From contig JAKVKU010000012.1 in assembly GCA_022484695.1 (NCBI GenBank), positions 34,890-98,889 of the forward strand: DNA of 64,000 bases. The letters are read 5' to 3'. The notes under the pieces were generated by a model that was not told the origin of the DNA, searched no databases, and worked only from the letters and a program-made list of their open reading frames with translations. Source of the DNA: Lactobacillus sp. GTDB taxonomy: Bacteria > Bacillota > Bacilli > Lactobacillales > Lactobacillaceae. The translations under genes and the position numbers were made by a program. This document shows positions 54,970 through 63,925 of this stretch, one piece after another (within the stretch, counting starts at the first letter, position 1; each line of letters starts with the position of its first letter).

Positions 54970-55581
54970 TTAATGAATAATTCGAACGAACTCAGTAACA
55001 TCGTGGCGTACATGGGCATGACCAGGAATTGTGGCAATGCCCACCGGTAGCATTAAAATACCTTGCCACGCGTTGGGGATGTCTAAGTAAGTTTTGATTT
55101 TTTGAAAGTCAACCCCCCGCATGGGAGTTGTATCATAGCCGAAGCTGCGTAACACATGCATGAGGTTCATGGCAAACAAACCAACATCTAATCGCAAGCC
55201 GGGGGTTTGTTTGTCTTCCGGATGTAGGGCAAAGTATTGTTTGATTCGTTGCTTTTTTGTAGCGACTTGATCGGCTGACAGTAAATGGTGGGCTAAGCTA
55301 AATTGAATCAATGTTTGCGTATCATAAGCTTTTAGGTCACCAAAGAGCAAGAACACCGCCGCTGCTGTGCCAACTTGGGCTTGATTAGCTGACATTTTTT
55401 GCAATTGCTGCTGCTTAGTAGGATTTTTAACAACAACCACCCGCCAAGGCTGAGCATTGTTGTTGGAGGGGGCATTGGCTGCATGTTGTAAGATGTTTTG
55501 GATGGTGGTGTCTGAAATGGTCACATGGGGATCAAAATGGCGAACGGATTTGCGTTGATCGAGAAATTCTAAATATGACAT
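54970..55581 (-). CDS. Nitroreductase family protein
   Basis: 203 residues. RKSVRHFDPH (FMN phosphate loop), APSNNNAQPWRVVVV and the C-terminal PVGIATIPGHAH are FMN-dependent nitroreductase motifs. It reduces nitro compounds, quinones or flavins with NAD(P)H. Divergently oriented to the HxlR regulator, the usual pairing in which HxlR proteins control an adjacent oxidoreductase. Confidence 0.9.
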   Translation of the reverse strand: MSYLEFLDQRKSVRHFDPHVTISDTTIQNILQHAANAPSNNNAQPWRVVVVKNPTKQQQLQKMSANQAQVGTAAAVFLLFGDLKAYDTQTLIQFSLAHHLLSADQVATKKQRIKQYFALHPEDKQTPGLRLDVGLFAMNLMHVLRSFGYDTTPMRGVDFQKIKTYLDIPNAWQGILMLPVGIATIPGHAHVRHDVTEFVRIIH

Positions 55582-55703
55582 TTGTTTGTTCAGTCCTTCT
55601 TAATTGAAATAATATGCTTAATATAATAGAATGACGCTAAGAATCATAGTACGCACATTTTTGTAACCTGAAATAACAAGTGCAAGGTAAAGAAGGCTAA
55701 ATT

Positions 55704-56018
55704 GTGAAATTGACACCAGACTGGAACTGTGGCGTTGCCAAAGCCATGACTATTTTAGGAGGGAAGTGGCGTTTAAATATCATTTGGGCATTATCTAAGC
55801 AGGACCAAATCCGTTTTAACCAACTCAAACGAGACGTTAAGGGCATTACCAACGTCATGCTGACCCGTTCTTTAGCCGCTTTGATTGCCGAACAATTAGT
55901 GGTCAGACATGATTTCCAAACCGTTCCACCCCATGTCACCTATGCTTTAACAGCCAAGGGGCAAAGCTTGATCCCAATCGTCAAGAATTTAAATGTTTGG
56001 GGCCAAGCCAACTTGTGA
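55704..56018 (+). CDS. HxlR-type MarR-like transcriptional regulator
   Basis: 104 residues. WNCGVAKAMTILGGKWRLNIIWALS with a redox-capable Cys near residue 9, then the winged HTH IRFNQLKRDVKGITNVMLTRSLAALI and PPHVTYALTAKGQSL. GTG start behind AGAAGG. The 122-bp divergent gap probably carries its operator for the nitroreductase gene; electrophile or quinone sensing is inferred from the family. Confidence 0.9.
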   Translation: MKLTPDWNCGVAKAMTILGGKWRLNIIWALSKQDQIRFNQLKRDVKGITNVMLTRSLAALIAEQLVVRHDFQTVPPHVTYALTAKGQSLIPIVKNLNVWGQANL

Positions 56019-56029
56019 ACTTTGCCACA

Positions 56030-56063
56030 AAAAAGATGGATTTTCAAAAAGAAAATCCATCTC
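56030..56063 (-). terminator. lacD terminator
   Basis: AGATGGATTTTC pairs with GAAAATCCATCT; on the minus strand a T-run follows. It lies between convergent genes. Confidence 0.85.
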
Positions 56064-56097
56064 GGAATTACTGACTAGGTCAGTTAAAAGCTGTGAT

Positions 56098-57150
56098 TTA
56101 AATTGAAGCCAATTCAGGATCAATGACGTCAATATTGTTTAAACCACCATAAACGTTGTACCATGGCGTAGCGTATTTATTTAAGATGTCGTTTAATTCG
56201 GACACATTTCGTTTACCTTGGGTATTCAACCATTGAATCAAGGCATCTTTACCACCATCAGCGTAGACTTGGACACCATCTAGCCAGGTTGCCCGGCCAC
56301 CTAAAATACCGCTGTAGTTATTGCCTGATTCACCGGCAAAGGTCAATTCTTCACGGAAGGTTTCAGCAGGCACACCACCTGATAAGTAGATAAATGGCCG
56401 ATCAACTAAGCTGTTCATATCTTTGAAGGTCTTGGCAACTTCAGCTTGGGTATAAACTGGGTTAACGCCAGCCTTAGTATGGCCCTCAACAAAGTCCCAG
56501 TTAACGGGGATTTCAGCCTTGATCACGTCAATATGATATTTGTCTTTACTGAATTCTTTCATGGAATCCAAAACTAATTGCGGCTTTTCTTTGGCGAATT
56601 CAGCGCTCTTGCTATCAGGAATTTTATCATCGTAAGTGACAAACTCAACAAACAATGGAATATCAGCTGCTAAGCCTTCTTCACCTAAACGTTCCAAGAA
56701 GGCGTGCTTCACATCATTAATTTCGGCAGGGTCATTTGGATTGTAATAGACTAATACTTTTGCAGCATCGGCACCTTTTTTGATCAGGCGATCCAAGGAT
56801 TCATTTTGCAACAATTCTGGGAACCGGCCAACGGTATTGACGTCATAACCAGTTTGTTCATAGGACATGATTAAACCAGATTGTGGGTTCTTGGACTTCA
56901 TACCCTTGAAACCAAGTTCTTCGTCCAGTAAAATACCGGAAACATACTTGGTTAATTCTTGGGAAACCAATTCCTTGAATTCGTAGACCATATCGATGTT
57001 ATATGTCTTGCCAGCTTTTTCAGCAGCTGCTTTCATGATGCGCTTCATGGAACCACGTTGATCAATTGCAAGGGCTGCAATGATACCTTTATCGTTTGAT
57101 AATTTTTGCATTTTCTCAAACTTACCACGTGAAATGCGCTTCTTTGCCAT
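56098..57150 (-). CDS. lacD: Tagatose 1,6-bisphosphate aldolase
   Basis: 350 residues, slightly longer than the roughly 325 of lactococcal LacD because of an extended C-terminus. AALAIDQRGSMKRIM, GILLDEELGFKGMK, AKVLVYYNP, FVEFVTYD and VIKAEIPVNWDFVEG (Schiff-base Lys) place it in LacD. It cleaves tagatose 1,6-bisphosphate to DHAP and glyceraldehyde 3-phosphate. The other lac genes (A, B, C) are absent nearby. GGAGG precedes the ATG. Confidence 0.9.
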   Translation of the reverse strand: MAKKRISRGKFEKMQKLSNDKGIIAALAIDQRGSMKRIMKAAAEKAGKTYNIDMVYEFKELVSQELTKYVSGILLDEELGFKGMKSKNPQSGLIMSYEQTGYDVNTVGRFPELLQNESLDRLIKKGADAAKVLVYYNPNDPAEINDVKHAFLERLGEEGLAADIPLFVEFVTYDDKIPDSKSAEFAKEKPQLVLDSMKEFSKDKYHIDVIKAEIPVNWDFVEGHTKAGVNPVYTQAEVAKTFKDMNSLVDRPFIYLSGGVPAETFREELTFAGESGNNYSGILGGRATWLDGVQVYADGGKDALIQWLNTQGKRNVSELNDILNKYATPWYNVYGGLNNIDVIDPELASI

Positions 57151-57451
57151 GAGATTAATCCCTCCAAATAGAATAATTATCTTACAAATACTATGTTAGT
57201 CTTCTAGGTGACAATCTTCAAATGATATAATGTATTTTCTGTAATTCTCATGGGATTATTATTTTTAGCACAAATCTATGAATCCGCTTATCTTGAAACT
57301 TATCGGTAGTATACGCTATGATGTCAGCTTCTAATTAACTAGACCAGAAATTTTTCAGAAAGAGTGGCAATCAGCTATTTTTCTTGGTAAACTATTTCTT
57401 TGTGCATTATTAAATTTATATTCAATTATTTGAATGAAATGAGGCAATCTA
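57151..57451. other. Divergent intergenic region lacD / GRP carrier
   Basis: A 301-bp gap with no ORF. It holds a plus-strand promoter candidate (57293-57322) and a small ATTCAA/TTGAAT repeat near 57421-57436. Confidence 0.5.
57293..57322 (+). promoter_or_regulatory. Promoter candidate for GRP carrier
   Basis: TTGAAA (57293-57298), 18-bp spacer, TATGAT (57317-57322). Confidence 0.45.
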
Positions 57452-58321
57452 GTGAATATTTTAGTGGCACTTATCCCAGCTATTGCCTGGGGGAGTATTG
57501 GGTTAATCAGCGGTAAGCTTGGCGGTAACCCTTATCAGCAGACCCTAGGCATGACCTTGGGTGCATTTGTATTTAGTGTTGGCTTGTTTTTAGTGGTGCG
57601 GCCTTACATTGATCTGAAGATTTTGATCGTCGGACTCTTGTCGGGGATGCTTTGGGCAGTAGGTCAGGGCAATCAATTTCGCGCCATGACCAATATCGGC
57701 ATCTCCAAAGCGGTGCCCATGTCCACGGGGATGCAGCTGTTCTTCAATACCCTAGCCGGGGTCTTGGTCTTTCATGAATGGCAAACCACCAAGCAAATTT
57801 CTTTGGGATCGATCGCATTAATTCTTTTAATCACCGGGGCAACGTTCACATCGTTGCGGGATAAACATAGTGTTTATAATAAGGATTCTGACGGTGCAGA
57901 GTTTTCAAAAGGCCTTAGAGCCCTGATTATTTCCACAGCAGGCTATCTTGGGTACACAGTAATTGTGAAGTGGGGTAATTTTGCCAATCCAGTTTCAATT
58001 ATTTTGCCCCAATCCATTGGTATGGTGATCGGTGGGTTGATTCTAGCCCGAGGCCAGGGGAAAAATCCTTGGGCCAAACCGACTGCCAAGAATATTCTAA
58101 CCGGGATCACTTGGGGTGTGGGGAATGCCGCCATGTTTATTGCCATGAGCAAAGTTGGCCTGGCCATTAGTTATTCCTTAGCCCAAACCGGGATTATTAT
58201 TTCCACAATTGGCAGTATTGTCTTCTTAGGGGAGCACAAATCTAAGCGGGAATTGTTTTATACCGTGCTGGGTTGTTTGCTAGTTATTGCAGGCGGTGTT
58301 TCTTTAGGGTTTGTACAATAA
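57452..58321 (+). CDS. GRP family sugar transporter (GlcU/RbsU type)
   Basis: 289 residues, ten helices. ALIPAIAWGSIGLISGKLGG and ITNIGISKAVPMSTGMQLFFNTLAG-type segments match the glucose/ribose porter family; a second half repeats the fold. Probably imports glucose or ribose with H+. GTG start behind GAGG. Being upstream of pgi suggests glucose, but the two have separate ribosome binding sites and a 105-bp gap. Confidence 0.88.
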   Translation: MNILVALIPAIAWGSIGLISGKLGGNPYQQTLGMTLGAFVFSVGLFLVVRPYIDLKILIVGLLSGMLWAVGQGNQFRAMTNIGISKAVPMSTGMQLFFNTLAGVLVFHEWQTTKQISLGSIALILLITGATFTSLRDKHSVYNKDSDGAEFSKGLRALIISTAGYLGYTVIVKWGNFANPVSIILPQSIGMVIGGLILARGQGKNPWAKPTAKNILTGITWGVGNAAMFIAMSKVGLAISYSLAQTGIIISTIGSIVFLGEHKSKRELFYTVLGCLLVIAGGVSLGFVQ

Positions 58322-58426
58322 ATTAAGCAAAAGATTACAACCTTTTGGCTTGCTTTTTTACATGAAAATAGTAAAGTCATTAGTGTAAGAAGTTTTTTGC
58401 TGGATAAAAAACAGGAGGTTTATTTG

Positions 58427-59770
58427 ATGGCTCATATTTCATTTGATGACTCAAAATTAACACCATTTGTTCATGATAATGAACTTGGTGAAATCCAAGC
58501 GCTGGTAAATGCTGCGGATGAAGAATTACGGAAGGGAACTGGTGCCGGTAATGATTTTCGTGGTTTCATCGATTTACCTGTAGATTATGACAAAGACGAA
58601 TTTGCACGCATTCAAAAAGCTGCCAAAAAAATTCAAGGTGACTCCGAAGTATTTGTAGCAATTGGTATTGGTGGTTCTTATTTAGGGGCCCGGGCTGCAA
58701 TTGATTTCTTAGGTAGTTTCTTCTACAACTTTGCCCCTGATCGCAAAGTGCCTCAAGTATTCTTTGCAGGCAATTCCATTAGCCCATCGTACTTACATGA
58801 TTTGATCGAACAAATTGGCGATCGTGATTTCAGTTTAAACGTTATTTCTAAATCTGGGACCACCACTGAACCAGCCATTGCTTTTCGGATCTTAAAGGAA
58901 AAGCTGATTGCTAAATACGGTAAAGCTGAAGCTGCTAAACGTATTTATGTGACAACTGATAAAGCTAAAGGTGCTTTGAAGACTGAAGCTGATGCCGAAG
59001 GCTATGAAGAGTTTGTTGTGCCTGATGATATTGGCGGTCGTTTCTCAGTCCTTTCTGCCGTTGGTTTATTACCAATTGCTGCTGCTGGTGGCGACATTGA
59101 TCAATTAATGAAAGGTGCCGCTGCTGCCCGCACTGATTACACAAATACTGATGTCACCAAAAATGATGCTTACAAGTATGCTGCTTTACGTAACATTTTG
59201 TATCGTAAAGGGTATGTGACTGAAATTCTTGAAAACTACGAACCATCCTTGCAATACTTTGGCGAATGGTGGAAACAATTGATGGGTGAATCTGAAGGTA
59301 AAGATCAAAAGGGGATTTACCCAACTTCAGCTAACTTCTCAACTGACTTACACTCATTAGGTCAATATATTCAAGAAGGCCGTCGTAACACGATGTTTGA
59401 AACCGTCGTTAAGTTGGAAAATCCTAACCATGACTTAGAAATTCCTAAGGCTGAAAACGACTTAGATGGCTTAGGCTACTTGGAAGGTAAGACCATGGAC
59501 TTCGTCAATACCAAAGCTTATCAAGGTGTTGTTTTAGCCCATACTGATGGCGGTGTCCCAGTCATGACTGTGAACATCCCTGATCGGACTGCCTTTACAT
59601 TAGGCTATACCATTTACTTCTTTGAAATGGCTGTTTCAATCTCTGGGTACTTAAATGGCATCAACCCATTCAACCAACCTGGTGTGGAAGCATACAAGAA
59701 GAACATGTTTGGTTTGTTAGGTAAACCTGGTTTTGAAGCGTTAGGCAAAGAATTAAACGAACGGCTTTAA
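58427..59770 (+). CDS. pgi: Glucose-6-phosphate isomerase
   Basis: 447 residues, the short Firmicute form. [19 protein letters not shown] (phosphate loop), [31 protein letters not shown] and [19 protein letters not shown] are diagnostic. Interconverts glucose 6-phosphate and fructose 6-phosphate. ATG 58427 follows AGGAGG. Codon use is noticeably more biased than in neighbouring genes, fitting high expression. Confidence 0.97.
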   Translation: MAHISFDDSKLTPFVHDNELGEIQALVNAADEELRKGTGAGNDFRGFIDLPVDYDKDEFARIQKAAKKIQGDSEVFVAIGIGGSYLGARAAIDFLGSFFYNFAPDRKVPQVFFAGNSISPSYLHDLIEQIGDRDFSLNVISKSGTTTEPAIAFRILKEKLIAKYGKAEAAKRIYVTTDKAKGALKTEADAEGYEEFVVPDDIGGRFSVLSAVGLLPIAAAGGDIDQLMKGAAAARTDYTNTDVTKNDAYKYAALRNILYRKGYVTEILENYEPSLQYFGEWWKQLMGESEGKDQKGIYPTSANFSTDLHSLGQYIQEGRRNTMFETVVKLENPNHDLEIPKAENDLDGLGYLEGKTMDFVNTKAYQGVVLAHTDGGVPVMTVNIPDRTAFTLGYTIYFFEMAVSISGYLNGINPFNQPGVEAYKKNMFGLLGKPGFEALGKELNERL

Positions 59771-59794
59771 TCATACTTTAAATTAAGGCAAATG

Positions 59795-59836
59795 AAATAC
59801 CCGGTAGTCCTTTTCAGGATCACCGGGTATTTTTTA
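59795..59836. terminator. Bidirectional terminator, pgi/pstS
   Basis: AAATACCCGGT pairs with ACCGGGTATTT around an 18-nt loop, with T runs on both strands. Confidence 0.88.
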
Positions 59837-59848
59837 ACAGTTTATTGA

Positions 59849-60742
59849 TTAAGGTTTAACATCGTTGATTTGACCGCCAGCCGTACGTTCTACTTTCATT
59901 TGGCTGATGGAGATGTAACCTAATTTCTTAACTAAAGTCTTTTGAACAGGACTTGATTGGACATAGTTGATAAACTTAGCAACTGGTGCCTTTGGAGAAC
60001 CCTTGGTATACATATGTTCATAAGACCAGATTGTCCATTTGTTGATTTTAACATTGGCTTCAGTTGGTTTAACCCCATCCAGGCTTAAAGGTTGTAAATT
60101 ATCTTTAAAGTAGGAGAAGGCTAAATAACTGATGGCCCCAGGTGTGCTGGCAACCATTTTTTGAACGGTACCTGAAGAATCTTGTTCAGGAGCTGTAGCT
60201 GCTTTTTGTTTGTTTAAACCTAGGCTTTCAAATGTTGCCCGAGTCCCACTACCTTGGGCCCGGTTGATAATAACGATTGGCATATCTTTACCGCCAACGT
60301 CTTTCCAGTTTGTAACTTTCTTGGTGAAGATATCGATCAATTGTTGCTTGGTAATATTGGTAACCCCAGCTTCTTTGTTGGCAACTGGTGCAATACCGAC
60401 GACGGCAACCTTGTGATCGACTAATTTATTGGGATCAATGCCATTTTGATCTTCGGCGAAGATATCACTATTCCCGACAGAAACGCTGCCTTCTGAAACT
60501 TGACTCAAGCCCGCGCCGGAACCGCCACCTTGTACAGTGATTTGTACTTGGCTATTGTCTTGTTGATACTGCGTGGAAGCTTGTTCCACTAAAGGTTGTA
60601 GGGCTGTGGAACCAACAACAGTAATTTTGGCACTGCCACTTGCTTTACTCGTGGTGCTGGCACTCTTAGAACCGCTGCTGCAACCAGCCAATACAAACAC
60701 ACCCACAAGACTGATCAACGGTAACAGAAATCTCTTTTTCAT
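59849..60742 (-). CDS. pstS: Phosphate ABC transporter substrate-binding lipoprotein
   Basis: 297 residues. Lipobox LAGC at 18-21 after a short signal peptide, then a Ser-rich linker. ITVVGSTALQPLV, VQGGGSGAGLSQVSEGSVSVGNSD and NRAQGSGTRATFE are the phosphate-binding loops of PstS. Anchored outside the membrane. The pstC, pstA and pstB genes are not adjacent, which is unusual. Confidence 0.93.
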   Translation of the reverse strand: MKKRFLLPLISLVGVFVLAGCSSGSKSASTTSKASGSAKITVVGSTALQPLVEQASTQYQQDNSQVQITVQGGGSGAGLSQVSEGSVSVGNSDIFAEDQNGIDPNKLVDHKVAVVGIAPVANKEAGVTNITKQQLIDIFTKKVTNWKDVGGKDMPIVIINRAQGSGTRATFESLGLNKQKAATAPEQDSSGTVQKMVASTPGAISYLAFSYFKDNLQPLSLDGVKPTEANVKINKWTIWSYEHMYTKGSPKAPVAKFINYVQSSPVQKTLVKKLGYISISQMKVERTAGGQINDVKP

Positions 60743-60920
60743 TTTTTAATCTTCCTTTCCAATAACGTACCTTTAGTGTAAGCAATTGATGTAAATATCT
60801 TGCTGTTACTTTGTAAATGTTTCGTATCGTTTACGTAAATTTGTTTTCACGTGGCCGTTGTTATTATTTTGAATTGAAATATGATACAATAAATTTTGTA
60901 TGACTATGTTCGTACGTTTA

Positions 60921-61000
60921 TAGGGGAGCTTTGTGCTGAGAGGAAAGTTACGTACTTTCGACCCTTTGACCTGATGTGGGTAATGCCATCGTAGGAATCA
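60921..61000 (+). promoter_or_regulatory. TPP riboswitch (thi-box)
   Basis: GGGGAGC, GCTGAGAGGA, ACCCTTTGACCTGATGTGGGTAATGCCATCGTAGGAA: all conserved TPP aptamer blocks are present in order. It precedes the thiamine-transport genes. Confidence 0.95.
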
Positions 61001-61018
61001 ATTCATGCAATTTAGTGA

Positions 61019-61054
61019 AGGCCTAGGGTGGTAATACCTTAGGTCTCTTTTTAT
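61019..61054 (+). terminator. TPP riboswitch terminator
   Basis: GGCCTAGGGT pairs with ACCTTAGGTC, then CTTTTTATT, placed as the expression platform 19 nt after the aptamer. Confidence 0.75.
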
Positions 61055-61076
61055 TAATTAAAGTGGAGGTTTTAAG

Positions 61077-61373
61077 ATGAATGCAAGTGTTGCGATCCAA
61101 GTTTTACCAATGAGTGAGGATACCACCAAAGTGTTACATATTGTGGATCAAGTTATTGAATACATCCAGGCCCAGGGTTTGACCTATCAGGTCAGTGCGT
61201 TTGAAACGACCATTGATGGGGATTATGACAAATTAATGCAAATTGTCACAGAAGTTCCTAAAATCGCTGCAAAAGCTGGCGGGGATTCGATCATGACCTA
61301 TGTCAAAATCAATTATCAAGCAAAAGGCGATGCATTAACTATTGAAGATAAAACTAAAAAATACGAGCATTAG
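61077..61373 (+). CDS. Thiamine-binding protein, DUF77/MTH1187 family
   Basis: 98 residues. VAIQVLPMSEDTTKVLHIVDQVIEYI and YQVSAFETTIDGDYDKLMQIV match the YkoF/MTH1187 fold that binds thiamine or its HMP moiety in the cytoplasm. AAGTGGAGG precedes the ATG. First gene after the riboswitch; its end overlaps the permease gene by 32 bp. Confidence 0.85.
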   Translation: MNASVAIQVLPMSEDTTKVLHIVDQVIEYIQAQGLTYQVSAFETTIDGDYDKLMQIVTEVPKIAAKAGGDSIMTYVKINYQAKGDALTIEDKTKKYEH

Positions 61374-62115
61374 CCTATTACCGCTAGCCGTGGTCCTGTT
61401 GGTTTTGCTCATATGGTATGTGGTGACCGCCACGGGGATCGTGCCCCGGTTCTTTTTACCCGGTCCTTTTGACGTTTTAGTGGCCTTTGAAGAAGACTTT
61501 GACCTATTGATGGCCAATATGTGGGTCACCTTAGTGGAGGCCTTCTGGGGGCTATTATTGGGGGTAATTTTAGGGGTGAGTATTGCCATTATTATGGAAC
61601 GTTTTGATTTATTATATCGGGCGATTTACCCGTTATTAGTGCTTAGTCAAACCATTCCCACCTATGCCATTGCGCCAATTTTGATTTTATGGTTTGGTTA
61701 TGGCATTTTGCCAAAGGTCTTATTGATTATTGTCACCACATTCTTCCCAGTGGCTGTGGAAATGCTCACAGGGCTGCGCAGTGCGGACCAAGATTTAATT
61801 AAGTTGATGCAGACCATGGGCTCTAATCGCCTACAGATCCTGTGGTATGTGAAATTACCCGCGAGCTTGGAGCATTTTTTTGCCAGTCTTAGAATTTCTG
61901 TTTCCTATTCAATTATTGGGGCAGTTATTGCGGAGTGGGTCGGCGGTGACGCTGGCCTAGGGGTTTACATGACCCGGGTAATGAAGGTCTATGCTTATGA
62001 CAAAATGTTTGCCGTGATCGTATTGATTTCGTTAGTCAGTCTTTGTTTAATATTAGCCGTTGATTTAGTACAGCGGCTGGCAATGCCGTGGAAAAGAGGA
62101 GAAAAAGCTTTATGA
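61342..62115 (+). CDS. thiX: ABC transporter permease, thiamine precursor (ThiX-like)
   Basis: 257 residues, about six helices. FFLPGPFDVLVAFEED and the EAA loop MQTMGSNRLQILWYVKLPASLEHFFASLRISVSYS are typical of taurine/nitrate/ThiX permeases. TTG start overlapping the DUF77 gene. With the following genes it forms a transporter for HMP or formylaminopyrimidine; substrate inferred from the TPP riboswitch and ThiY. Confidence 0.88.
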   Translation: MKIKLKNTSISLLPLAVVLLVLLIWYVVTATGIVPRFFLPGPFDVLVAFEEDFDLLMANMWVTLVEAFWGLLLGVILGVSIAIIMERFDLLYRAIYPLLVLSQTIPTYAIAPILILWFGYGILPKVLLIIVTTFFPVAVEMLTGLRSADQDLIKLMQTMGSNRLQILWYVKLPASLEHFFASLRISVSYSIIGAVIAEWVGGDAGLGVYMTRVMKVYAYDKMFAVIVLISLVSLCLILAVDLVQRLAMPWKRGEKAL

Positions 62116-63131
62116 AGAAAAAATGGGGTTTGATCGCCATATTATTTAGCTTGGTTTTAGTGTTATCAGCTTGTGGCAGTCAAAAAAGTAGTAGTAATTC
62201 CGCTAAAACTAAAACAATCACTTTAGCGTTGGATTATACGCCAAATACGAACCATACCGGCTTATACGTGGCCCAGGAGAAGGGCTATTTTAAGAAATAT
62301 GGGTTGAAAGTTAAATTCATTCAACCGCCGCAAAACGGGCCTGAGGGCTTGATTGGTGCCGGTAAAGCCCAATTTGGGGTGTCTTTTCAAGATACAATGG
62401 CTGGGGTGATCACTGGGAAGAACAAACAACCCATCACCGCCATCGCCGCACTAGTGCAACACAATACTTCCGGCATCATGTCCCGCAAAGCCGATAACAT
62501 TACCAGTCCGAAGGCCATGACGGGTACACGTTATTCAACCTGGGGCTTGCCGATTGAACAAGCCATTATCAAAGAAGTTGTGAACCAAGATGGCGGCAAT
62601 TATAAAGATGTTAAATTAGTACCCAGCAATGTGACGGATGAAGTTGCGGGCCTGAAGTCTAAAAAAATCGATGACATTTGGGTGTACGAAGGTTGGGCGG
62701 TACAAAACGCTAAAATTCAAAATTATCCCGTGAATTATTTTGCCTTCCGTAATATTAATCCTACCTTCGATTATTACACGCCCGTATTGGTGGGTAACAA
62801 CGCCTATATGAAGCAAAATCCGAAGATCACCAAGGATTTTGTGAAGGCTGTTTCTGAGGGCTATACCTATGCGGCTAAACATCCTCAAGCAGCAGCAACG
62901 ATCTTAAAGAACGAAAATCCTGAATTGAAAAAGGGCAAGAGTGGGGAATTAGTTGACGTGTCCCAGAAGTTCTTATCTACCCAATATATTGCTGATGCGC
63001 CTAAGTTTGGCTATATTGATGCTACCCGGTGGAATAAGTTTTATAGTTGGTTGAATGACAATAAATTAGTCAAAGGCCAATTACAAAAGGATCAAGGCTT
63101 CACCAACAAATATCTCCCTGAGAAGGAATAA
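62112..63131 (+). CDS. thiY: ABC transporter substrate-binding lipoprotein, NMT1/THI5-like (ThiY)
   Basis: 339 residues. Lipobox LSAC near residue 18; then TITLALDYTPNTNHTGLYVAQEKGYFKKYGLKVKFIQPP, the THI5/ThiY signature, and WVYEGWAVQNAKI. It binds pyrimidine precursors of thiamine. The ATG overlaps the permease stop. An in-frame earlier ATG at 62088 would spoil the signal peptide and is rejected. Confidence 0.9.
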   Translation: MKKKWGLIAILFSLVLVLSACGSQKSSSNSAKTKTITLALDYTPNTNHTGLYVAQEKGYFKKYGLKVKFIQPPQNGPEGLIGAGKAQFGVSFQDTMAGVITGKNKQPITAIAALVQHNTSGIMSRKADNITSPKAMTGTRYSTWGLPIEQAIIKEVVNQDGGNYKDVKLVPSNVTDEVAGLKSKKIDDIWVYEGWAVQNAKIQNYPVNYFAFRNINPTFDYYTPVLVGNNAYMKQNPKITKDFVKAVSEGYTYAAKHPQAAATILKNENPELKKGKSGELVDVSQKFLSTQYIADAPKFGYIDATRWNKFYSWLNDNKLVKGQLQKDQGFTNKYLPEKE

Positions 63132-63133
63132 GG

Positions 63134-63871
63134 ATGCTGTTACAAGTTGAACATGTGAGCAAATCATTTGATCAAAAGACGATTATTCAAGATATCAACT
63201 TACACGTGGCTCAAGGCGAAATCGTCAGCTTATTGGGGATTTCCGGTTCTGGTAAAACCACGTTATTCAATATCATTGCTGGACTGAGTCAGCCGGATAG
63301 CGGCACGGTGCTGTTACAGGATCGCGCTATTTTAAATCAGCCCGGGCAAGTGAGTTATATGCTGCAAAAGGATTTGTTGATGCCTTATCGCACCGTAGCT
63401 AATAACGTCATCTTGCCCTTATTGATCACTGGCATGAAGAAAAAACAAGCTTTAGTCAAAGCAGCGCCCTTTTTTGCAGAATTTGGCTTAAGTGGCTATG
63501 AAGATAAATACCCAACGGATTTATCCGGGGGGATGCGCCAGCGTGCCGCTTTACTGCGGACCTATTTATTCGATAAGCCCTTGGCATTGTTAGACGAGCC
63601 CTTTTCCGCTTTAGATGCTATCACCAAACGGGCCTTACACACTTGGTATTTAGATATCATGGCTAAGATTCATTTATCCACCTTGTTGATCACCCATGAC
63701 ATTGATGAGGCGTTAGTCTTATCCAATCGCATTTATGTCTTAGCCGATACGCCCAGTGTGATCAGTGATGAAATCACCATTCCCAAGGCACTCCATGACA
63801 CCAGTGAATTTGAGTTATCCAATGAATTTCTGCAATTAAAACGACGCATCATTGGCGATTTGCATATTTAA
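63134..63871 (+). CDS. thiZ: ABC transporter ATP-binding protein (ThiZ)
   Basis: 245 residues. Walker A GISGSGKTTL, signature LSGGMRQRAAL, Walker B LALLDEPFSALD, and a switch His in LITHDIDEAL. It energises ThiXY. GAAGGAATAAGG precedes the ATG, 2 bp after the thiY stop. Last gene of the TPP-regulated operon. Confidence 0.92.
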   Translation: MLLQVEHVSKSFDQKTIIQDINLHVAQGEIVSLLGISGSGKTTLFNIIAGLSQPDSGTVLLQDRAILNQPGQVSYMLQKDLLMPYRTVANNVILPLLITGMKKKQALVKAAPFFAEFGLSGYEDKYPTDLSGGMRQRAALLRTYLFDKPLALLDEPFSALDAITKRALHTWYLDIMAKIHLSTLLITHDIDEALVLSNRIYVLADTPSVISDEITIPKALHDTSEFELSNEFLQLKRRIIGDLHI

Positions 63872-63887
63872 ACGGTTCTATAATATT

Positions 63888-63925
63888 GAGTGTTGGTAGG
63901 CAATATCTACTGGCACTCTTTTTTT
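63888..63925 (+). terminator. thi operon terminator
   Basis: GAGTGTTGGTAG pairs with CTACTGGCACTC, then seven T. The last 75 bp of the window beyond it hold no gene. Confidence 0.88.

Noticed and set aside
56098..57150. Class I fructose-bisphosphate aldolase
   Set aside because: Motifs and length fit LacD-type tagatose-bisphosphate aldolase better, though fructose bisphosphate may also be cleaved.
62088..62111. Earlier ATG for the ThiY lipoprotein
   Set aside because: It would place charged residues before the signal peptide; the ATG at 62112 gives a normal lipoprotein signal.
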